Positions 58,208 to 64,000 of a stretch of DNA of 64,000 nt are shown here, piece after piece. Source of the stretch: Alphaproteobacteria bacterium (GTDB lineage Bacteria > Myxococcota_A > UBA796 > GCA-2862545); NCBI GenBank assembly GCA_020632875.1, contig JACKET010000001.1:1-64000 (forward strand), read 5' to 3'. A program made the position numbers and the translations under genes. Within the stretch, counting starts at the first letter, position 1. Every line of letters begins with the position of its first letter. The notes beneath the pieces were generated by a model that did no database searches, had not been told where the DNA came from, and saw only the letters and a list, made by a program, of their open reading frames with translations.

Positions 58208-60807
58208 AGCCGTGGTCGGTCGTGCATCGCGGTCGCGTGGCGGCCTCGGCGTTGCTGCTCGACCCCGGGCACCTCGGCGAAGAGGCCGTGCGGACGCGCA
58301 TCCTCGCGCTGTGGGCGCCCGGCTGCCGCCTGGAGTCGATCGAGGGCCGCCTGCTGCTGACCTTCCCGTCGCCGCGGCACGTGAACGCCCTCGAGCTCGG
58401 CCTGCCGTTCGTGCGCGAGGGCGATGCGCTCGTGTCGGCGCCCCTCAGGGAGTCCGAACGGACGGGGGGCGGCGTGCTGGAGGTGCGCGGCGGCGAGCTC
58501 GGTGCCGCGCAGCCCGTCCCCGTCGACGCCTCCGCCTGGCTCGACGTGGAGCTGCCCGTCGCGGCGGTGCGGAGCGTCGGCCCCCCTGCCGTGCGCGCGG
58601 CGGCGGCGGTCGTCGCGGAGCCCTTGCGGCGCGAGGCCTTCGGGGTCCCCGACCCCGCACCGGGCTTCGAGCACGTCCTCGACCTGCTCCGCCGTCCGGA
58701 GCCGGTCGCTGCGCCTCCGCCTCGCGCCGCGCCGTCGGAGCCGGGTTGGATGGCGAAGATGCTCGGTGGGCTCTTCGGGCGTCCGCCCACGCCTTCGGGA
58801 GGCGCGATGGGGCCGCTGCCGTCGGCGCCTCCGGTGGGGGCCGGGCCTTCGGAGCCGTCGGAGCCGGGGCTGCTGGACGGGATCGCCGCGTTCCTCGCGA
58901 GGTGGTTCCCGTCGAGCGGCGGAGCGGTGGCGCCGGAGCGGGTGCGCAGTCGGCAGGAGGAGATCCTCGCATCCGTCCTGGAGCGGTTCGACGGGGATCT
59001 CGAGGACGCCCTGCGGCACGCCATCCCGCTCGGGGGTGCGGGAGGGCTCGGGAGCGGCATGCCCGCGATGCGCGCGCCGGCGCCGCGCGATCTGCTGTTC
59101 CCGTCGTGGTTCGCCTCGGTGGGGTCGGGCGGGGGCGGCTTCGGCGCGTCGTCGAGCCTGTACGATGCGCTGAAGGCGATGTACCTCGCGGCGGCGGCGA
59201 AGCTCGAGGCCGATGGGGAGGTCGAGAAGGCCGCGTTCGTGCTCGCCGATCTGCTGGCCGACCCGTCCGCGGCGGTCGACCTGCTCGAGAAGCACGGCCG
59301 CTACGCGCTGGCGGCGAAGCTCGCGGAGACCCGCCTGCGCGACTGGGCCCGCGCCGTGCGCCTGCACCTGCTCGCCCGCGACGTGTCGCGTGCGCTGCGC
59401 CTGACCCACGCCCACGGCGTGTTCGCCGAAGCCCTCGGGAACCTCGCGGACGAGGGGTCGAAGCGCGCGCTGCGGGCGGCGTGGGCCGCGCTGCTCGTGA
59501 AGTCCGGCCGGCTGGATGCGGCGGTCGGGGTGGCGTGGGCCGACGAGCGGCTGCGTCCGGCGACGGCGCCGTGGCTCGCGCGCATCGTGGAGCGGGGAGG
59601 GGAGCAGGCGATCGGCCCGCTGCTGAAGCTCGCCGAGGTCGCGCCGGACGAGGCGGACGCGGCGTTCGAGCGCCTCCTGGCCTCTGCCGAGCCCGAGGAG
59701 GTGGCGGCGCGCAGCGAGCTGGCGCAGCAGCTCGGGTTCGGCGGTCCGCCGTCCTGGAGGCGGCGGCTGGCGCGCCGGGTCATCGCCGATGCGGGGCGTC
59801 CCGGCGTGGATTCCACGAAGCTCCAGCACCTGCTACGGGCCCCCGCTCTGGCGGACCTGCGCGTCGACCTGCCCGTGTTCCCGTCGGTGCCGGTGCGTTC
59901 GCGCTATCCGCAGGTGCTCGGGCTCGACGAGAGCGGCGCGGTGCCCGTGCACGACGCCGTGTGGCTGCCCCACGGCGTGCTCTGTGCGCTCGGCGAGGCG
60001 GGCGTCGCGCTGATCGACCGCCGCGGCGAGACCGTGTGGGCCGACCCCACGCCGGTTGAGCGCTTCGCCCCGGACGCCGAGGGCTTCCTCGTGGTCGGCA
60101 TCCACCGGGTCGGTCGGCCGCCGGAGGGCAACGGCGTCGGCACCGTGCGCCTGAGCCGCATCGACCTGCGCAGCCGGGTCGTCCAGCCGTGGGCGCGCGC
60201 GCGGCTCGCGTGCTGGGCCGACACCTGCGTGGACGGGCGGTGGCTCGTGGCGGACGAGGTCCGGCCGATGCTGGTCGATCTCACGGCGGAGGGCTGGAGC
60301 TGGCTGCACGCCGGGCCTCCCATGCCCGACCCCGTACATTCGGTCGACGCGCACGGCTCGATCGGCGTGCTGACCGACGGGCGGGAGCCCGAGCTGTTCG
60401 GCCTGTCGCCGACCCTCGAGTCCGTCACCCTCCGCCGGACGGTCGAGATCGCCGGCCAGCGCGTGCTGCGCGGCGGTCGGGTGCTGGGCTCGACGCGGTC
60501 CGGCCGCCACGTGGTGCTCGCGTCCGGCGCGTCCCAGGCGGTGTTCGAGGGCCAGCCCGACGACGGGGAGCTCGTGGCGCTCGAGCTGCTCGACGCCTAC
60601 GCGGTGGTCGCGCGCGGCACGGTGGACGGCGTGCGCGTGAGCGTGCTGACCCTCTCGGGGCACCCGATCGGCCACGTCGACGCACTCGGCGCGCTGCGGG
60701 TCGGGCTCCGCGGAGAGCCCGGCCGGCTCGGGATCTTCGACGATCGCGGTCGCGTGTTGTGGATCGACCCGGTGACCGGGGCCCGGCTCCGCAGCGTGCG
60801 GACCTAG
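58204..60807 (+). CDS. bpX6-like/helical repeat/beta-propeller protein of the MoxR ternary system
   Basis: 867 residues, GTG start. Residues 1-90 (WSVVHRGRVAASALLLDPGH, then LLLTFPSPRHVNALE) match what I recall as the bpX6 domain. A Gly/Pro-rich linker (about 190-240) and a helical region (about 320-560; KAAFVLADLLADPSAAVDLL, RYALAAKLAETRLRDWARAV) follow, and the last 270 residues are a beta-propeller (GVLCALGEAGVALIDRRGE, GRWLVADEVRPMLVDL). It is cytoplasmic by sequence. Likely the recognition or effector-adaptor subunit of the system. Last gene of the operon. Confidence 0.7.
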   Translation: MKPWSVVHRGRVAASALLLDPGHLGEEAVRTRILALWAPGCRLESIEGRLLLTFPSPRHVNALELGLPFVREGDALVSAPLRESERTGGGVLEVRGGELGAAQPVPVDASAWLDVELPVAAVRSVGPPAVRAAAAVVAEPLRREAFGVPDPAPGFEHVLDLLRRPEPVAAPPPRAAPSEPGWMAKMLGGLFGRPPTPSGGAMGPLPSAPPVGAGPSEPSEPGLLDGIAAFLARWFPSSGGAVAPERVRSRQEEILASVLERFDGDLEDALRHAIPLGGAGGLGSGMPAMRAPAPRDLLFPSWFASVGSGGGGFGASSSLYDALKAMYLAAAAKLEADGEVEKAAFVLADLLADPSAAVDLLEKHGRYALAAKLAETRLRDWARAVRLHLLARDVSRALRLTHAHGVFAEALGNLADEGSKRALRAAWAALLVKSGRLDAAVGVAWADERLRPATAPWLARIVERGGEQAIGPLLKLAEVAPDEADAAFERLLASAEPEEVAARSELAQQLGFGGPPSWRRRLARRVIADAGRPGVDSTKLQHLLRAPALADLRVDLPVFPSVPVRSRYPQVLGLDESGAVPVHDAVWLPHGVLCALGEAGVALIDRRGETVWADPTPVERFAPDAEGFLVVGIHRVGRPPEGNGVGTVRLSRIDLRSRVVQPWARARLACWADTCVDGRWLVADEVRPMLVDLTAEGWSWLHAGPPMPDPVHSVDAHGSIGVLTDGREPELFGLSPTLESVTLRRTVEIAGQRVLRGGRVLGSTRSGRHVVLASGASQAVFEGQPDDGELVALELLDAYAVVARGTVDGVRVSVLTLSGHPIGHVDALGALRVGLRGEPGRLGIFDDRGRVLWIDPVTGARLRSVRT

Positions 60808-60892
60808 CACGCTTCACGAGGGCAACGCCTGGCCTCGAGGTGCAGCTCTGGTTCCAGCCACGGCGGGATCCCGTACGGCGCGTCGGTGGAGT

Positions 60893-61898
60893 CGGCGACG
60901 CTCGGGCCGACGCCGCCGGCCGTGTCCCTCCTTTCCTCCGATCCTCCGTGCTGAGGAATCGACCGACGGGGACGGACTCTCTGGCGGGGCGTTCGGAGAC
61001 CGCGGCGTTCCGGGGCGCGTTCTCTCAGCACAGAGGACGCGGAGGGACGGAGGGCACGGAGGTTCGGAAGCATGGCGGACCCGGTTCGGACCCGATTGGC
61101 TGCCACGTCTGAGAGGGGAGCTCACTCGAGGCTCCTCGGGTGCCCAGCGAGTCGGGATCCGCGCAGTCCTCGACATCGCGGGACCGACCGACGCTCGCGT
61201 CGACGACGGACGCCGTGTCCCTCCTGTCCTCCAATCCTCCGTGCTGTGAAAATCGGCCGACGGGGACGCACTCTCTGTAGGGCGTTGGGAGACGGCGGCG
61301 TTCCAGCGCGTCTTCTCAGCACAGAGGACGCGGAGGGACGGAGGGCACGGAGGTTCGGAAGCATGGCGGACCCAGTCCAGATCCCGTTGGCTGCCACGCC
61401 TGAGAGCGGAGCTCACTCGCGGTTCCTCGGGTGCCCTGCGATCGGGATCCGCGCGGTCCTCGACATCGCGGGCCGGACCGACGCTCGGGCCGACGCCGAC
61501 GGACTCCGTGTCCCTCCCGTCCTCCGATCCTCCGTGCTGTGAAAATCGGCCGACGGGGACGCACTCTCTGGCGGGGCGTTGGGAGACGGCGGCGTTCCGG
61601 CGCTTCTTCTCAGCACAGAGGACGCGGAGGGACGGAGGGCACGGAGATTCGGAAGCATGGCGGACCCAGTCCAGATCCCGTTGGCTGCCACGCCTGAGAG
61701 CGGAGCTCACTCGCGTCTTCCTCGGGTGCCCTGCGATCGGGATCCGCGCGGTCCTCGACATCGCGGGCCGGACCGACAATCGGGCCGACGCCGACGGACT
61801 CCGTGTCCCTCCCGTCCTCCAATCCTCCGTGCTGTGAAAATCGGCCGACGGGGACGCACTCTCTGTCGGGGCGTTGGGAGACGGCGGCGTTTCGGCGG
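60893..61898. repeat. Tandem array of 293-295 bp units (about 3.4 copies)
   Basis: The anchor CGTGTCCCTC recurs at 60921, 61214, 61507 and 61802, spacings of 293, 293 and 295 bases. Each unit also has a TCCTCCGTGCTGTGAAAATC stretch, CGACGGGGACGCACTCTCTG, CAGCACAGAGGACGCGGAGG and CGGGATCCGCG. Copies 2-4 are closest; copy 1 differs more, and copy 4 is cut short. Because 293 is not a multiple of three, no protein frame persists. Function unknown; each unit contains inverted segments that could fold. Confidence 0.88.
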
Positions 61899-62040
61899 AG
61901 CATCGCCCGTCGAGTGCACATCGCGCAGAGGCATCGACCCGTGAACGCTCGTTTGGAGCGCGGCAGGGCGGACACTGGGAGCGCCTCACGACGATAATCG
62001 GCGTTTGATCGTTCGTAGATCCTCGGGTCCGTGCGCTCGT

Positions 62041-62145
62041 GAGCCGATGCCTCCCGCCACCGTGCACTCGCGAGCCGATGCCTCCCGTCACCGTGCACTC
62101 GGTGCCGATGCCTCCCGCCGGCGTGCAGTCCCGGGCCGATGCCAC
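62041..62145. repeat. 30-31 bp minisatellite
   Basis: About four head-to-tail copies of a unit beginning GAGCCGATGCCTCCCGCC and ending GTGCACTCGC, at 62041, 62072, 62102 and about 62133, with increasing divergence; the last is partial. It is immediately followed by a short GCTCCTG/GCTCCCG microrepeat up to the stop of the START-like gene. Non-coding. Confidence 0.8.
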
Positions 62146-62189
62146 CGCTCCTGGCTCCTGGCTCCCGGCTCCCGGCTCCGCGCTCCCGG

Positions 62190-62663
62190 CTACCCGCCGA
62201 GCTCGGCCTGGAGCTTCGTGAGCAGGTTCAGCACGCCCTTCTTCGTCTGCTGGTCGATCACGAACTGCGGGACGATGAGACTCGTCTCGGTCATCAGGTC
62301 GTAGGACACCCGCGTGCCGCCGCCCTCGGCGGTGAACGTCCACTTCACCGCGTAGGCCGTGAATGCGTTGGACTCGACGAGCTTCGTCTCGTAGCCCGTG
62401 GCGCTCGGGCACCGCTCGACCCGATAGCGCACCGTCTTCACGATGTTGGGGCTCACGCTGTCGGTGACCAGGCAGTCGCCCCGCTTCTCGTGGACCGTGA
62501 CCGTCGTGCCGCTGCCGTCGACCTGCGAGATCCACACGGGGTCGGCGAGCTTCTCGCGCACGACGTCGGGCGCCAGCGGGACCACCATCTCGCCGTGCAC
62601 GCTGTGATCGTCGTTCACCACGACCTCGGGCGAGCCCGCCCACGCTGCCAGCACGAACCACAT
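62190..62663 (-). CDS. START/SRPBCC-like exported protein
   Basis: 157 residues. A short hydrophobic start (MWFVLAAWAG) suggests export. The body fits an SRPBCC/START fold: VHGEMVVPLAPDVVREKLAD at the front, YRVERCPSATGYETKLVE, WTFTAEGGGTRVSYDLMTET, and a C-terminal helix (QQTKKGVLNLLTKLQAELGG). Such domains bind hydrophobic ligands. ATG at 62663 lies 14 bases after the porin stop, so it is likely in the same transcript as the porin and LolD-like genes, which hints at an envelope lipid role. Confidence 0.75.
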   Translation of the reverse strand: MWFVLAAWAGSPEVVVNDDHSVHGEMVVPLAPDVVREKLADPVWISQVDGSGTTVTVHEKRGDCLVTDSVSPNIVKTVRYRVERCPSATGYETKLVESNAFTAYAVKWTFTAEGGGTRVSYDLMTETSLIVPQFVIDQQTKKGVLNLLTKLQAELGG

Positions 62664-62677
62664 GGCCGCCCCCCGAC

Positions 62678-63886
62678 TCAGAAGTACAACCGCGCCTGCA
62701 CGAATGCCACCGCGGGGTACGTCCCGAACTCGCTGTTGAGGTACGTGAGCTCGTCGAGGGGCTTGGGCCCGTCCGGGCCGATGAGATCGGTGAGCGCCAC
62801 GTCGTCCGGACGGGCGCCGACACCCATGAAGCCGCCCACCACGAAGTCGGCGTTGTTCGCGACGCTCCACGCGAGCGACGGCGCGACGAAGGCCGACGGG
62901 TCGAGCACGTTGCCGATCGCCGCCAACGAGCCCGTCAGCGTCGGGCGGATCTGCTGCGACACCGCGACGCCGAGGTACGCGACGCCCATCAGCCACAGCT
63001 CGCCGCGCGCGAACCGGGGATTCCCCGTCACGCCGAGGTAGCGGTCCGGATTCGTCGCCCCCACGGTCTGCACGTACGCCTCGGCCGAGACGGTGGTGTT
63101 GGCGCCGGGCCGCCACAGCACGCCGAGCGTGCCGCGCAGGTACGGGTCGTCCTCCCGGCCCTGCGGCGCCGTCAGCGACACGTCCGACGAGAGCCCGATG
63201 GGGCCGACCGAGGTGACCACGCTCGTCCCCACGACGGCGTCGCCGCGCACGCTCCCGAGGAAGAGGCCGATGTCCGTCACGCCCACGGTGGTCTGGCCGT
63301 AGGACGCGACGATGAGGCCGCTGGGGTCCCACGAGCCCGCGTAGGCGGCCGCGAGCGTCACCTTGGTCGCGAAGCCGTGGTACACGTCCGCCCGGATCGC
63401 GTCGACGCCGGGCTTGTACTCCTGGTCGATGACGGCGGGCGTGAAGGGGTTCACGAGGTCGAGCGGCGTGAACATCTGCGCGTTGCCGAAGGTGATCGGC
63501 TGGCGGCCGACCGTGATGCCGATGCCGTCGGGACGCCACGAGACGTTGAAGCGGTCGATCCGCCCGCGCCAGACGAGGTCCTCGTCGAACGCGACCCAGG
63601 AGAGGTCGACCAGCTCGGGTGCCTGGAGGCCCACGCCCGTGGAGGTCCCGAAGCCGGCGCTCGCGGACTGGGACGTGATCGCGGTCGTCGTGTGGTGGGC
63701 CTCGAAGCTCAACGCGCGCCACTTCGCGGCGAGCTTCATCCGGTTGTCGAAGACGCCTTGCCCGGTGGGGTTCTCGGGCATGAACACGTGCTCGTAGGGG
63801 AAGGTCGCGGTGAAGAACGTCTTCAGGTCGCCGTGCAGGCTGACCTCGGCGTCCTGGCCCCACGCCGCCAGCGCGAGCAGGATCAC
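62678..63886 (-). CDS. Outer-membrane beta-barrel porin-like protein
   Basis: 402 residues, GTG start overlapping the ABC ATPase stop (GTGA). A brief signal sequence (VILLALAAWGQDA) is followed by alternating amphipathic strands with Gly/Tyr/Trp turns, e.g. WRGRIDRFNVSWRPDGIGIT and FATKVTLAAAYAGSWDP. The last residues AFVQARLYF end in aromatic Phe, the usual barrel assembly signal. The family resembles alginate-export/DUF1302-like barrels. Proposed to lie in the outer membrane; substrate unknown. Confidence 0.8.
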   Translation of the reverse strand: MILLALAAWGQDAEVSLHGDLKTFFTATFPYEHVFMPENPTGQGVFDNRMKLAAKWRALSFEAHHTTTAITSQSASAGFGTSTGVGLQAPELVDLSWVAFDEDLVWRGRIDRFNVSWRPDGIGITVGRQPITFGNAQMFTPLDLVNPFTPAVIDQEYKPGVDAIRADVYHGFATKVTLAAAYAGSWDPSGLIVASYGQTTVGVTDIGLFLGSVRGDAVVGTSVVTSVGPIGLSSDVSLTAPQGREDDPYLRGTLGVLWRPGANTTVSAEAYVQTVGATNPDRYLGVTGNPRFARGELWLMGVAYLGVAVSQQIRPTLTGSLAAIGNVLDPSAFVAPSLAWSVANNADFVVGGFMGVGARPDDVALTDLIGPDGPKPLDELTYLNSEFGTYPAVAFVQARLYF

Positions 63887-64000
63887 CGGCGGTCGTCCGA
63901 CTCGATCTTGCCGTCGACCAGCTGCACGACGCGCTTCGCGGCATCCATGACCTTGGGGTCGTGGGTGGCGAAGACGAACGTGATGCCGTGCACGTCGTTG
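63883..64000 (-). CDS. ABC transporter ATP-binding protein, C-terminal fragment (LolD-like)
   Basis: Partial gene cut by the right edge of the window; only the last 38 codons are present. They read NDVHGITFVFATHDPKVM, holding the H-loop ATHD, then AAKRVVQLVDGKIESDDRR and a TGA stop that overlaps the porin GTG. The ending VQLVDGKIESD is typical of LolD/MacB/FtsE-type ATPases for lipoprotein or macrolide export. The Walker motifs lie outside the window. Confidence 0.8.
   Translation of the reverse strand, partial: NDVHGITFVFATHDPKVMDAAKRVVQLVDGKIESDDRR

Larger units (their letters stand above)
60808..62189. other. 1.4-kb non-coding region with tandem repeats
   Basis: No credible gene. Reading frames through it on both strands consist of the same peptide pieces in shifting frames, caused by the tandem array at 60893-61898, and the remaining parts hold a 30-31 bp minisatellite (62041-62145) and a GCTCCCG-type microrepeat (62147-62190). 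No T-tract terminator or RNA gene is recognised. The flanks are the convergent ends of the MoxR-system and START-protein genes. Confidence 0.75.

Noticed and set aside
60814..62823. 669-residue minus-strand frame over the repeat region
   Set aside because: It reads the 293-bp tandem units in changing frames and runs into the START-like gene; no SD, no domain.

Overview
The window is high-GC DNA packed with genes, most probably from a member of the Myxococcota (former deltaproteobacteria) or a close relative. The grounds are the many eukaryote-like Ser/Thr kinases with large sensory or ATPase/TPR tails, a MopE/VCBS-type Asp- and Cys-rich lipoprotein, a WGR/TIGR02996/LRR protein, a GldA/F/G-like ABC system, many lipoproteins and a porin. 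I see no rRNA, tRNA, CRISPR array, integrase or transposase. Genes commonly overlap as ATGA, GTGA or TGATG, so translational coupling is the norm.

Layout. 1-2.7 kb: a heptamer repeat, a lipoprotein divergent from a four-cysteine protein, a DUF4185-like lipoprotein and a rhodanese. 2.7-10.2 kb (minus strand): methyltransferase, VOC protein, FkbH-like enzyme, acyl carrier protein, MBOAT acyltransferase, a 39-residue microprotein ending in FAYAGF, a DltD/AlgX-like SGNH protein and, 21 bp further on, a protein built like a small major vault protein. This looks like a complete cell-envelope acylation pathway and is the most interesting locus. 10.2-14.5 kb: PARG-like hydrolase, small membrane and lipoproteins, a DUF2914 protein. 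14.6-18.0 kb: GldA/F/G-like exporter, then a hairpin and a REP-like array that is an inverted copy of the array at 2.7 kb. 18.3-25.7 kb: MopE/VCBS lipoprotein, proB, proA and a kinase fused to PEGA and FGE-sulfatase domains, closed by a strong hairpin.

25.8-34.3 kb: ATP-grasp enzyme, metzincin lipoprotein, alkyltransferase (ogt), then a minus-strand operon of amidase, glycerate 2-kinase, lipoprotein, FAAL-ACP and type II thioesterase. 34.3-50.8 kb: WGR/LRR protein and a signalling block with four protein kinases and one pseudokinase, a redoxin, DUF309, a methyltransferase, a TPR-like secreted protein and a bacterial LETM1-like protein with an EF-hand and a GYF_2-like tail. 51.0-54.9 kb: a zinc-finger (anti-sigma-like) protein overlapping an ECF-type sigma factor, 5-formyl-THF cyclo-ligase, a Uup-like ABC-F ATPase and two small membrane proteins.

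55.0-60.8 kb: four overlapping genes forming a MoxR / vWA-like / beta-propeller (bpX) ternary system, a class predicted to act in biological conflict. 60.8-62.2 kb: a non-coding stretch with a tandem array of about 293-295 bp units and a 30-31 bp minisatellite. 62.2-64.0 kb (minus strand): START-like periplasmic protein, outer-membrane porin, and the C-terminal end of a LolD-like ABC ATPase cut by the window edge.
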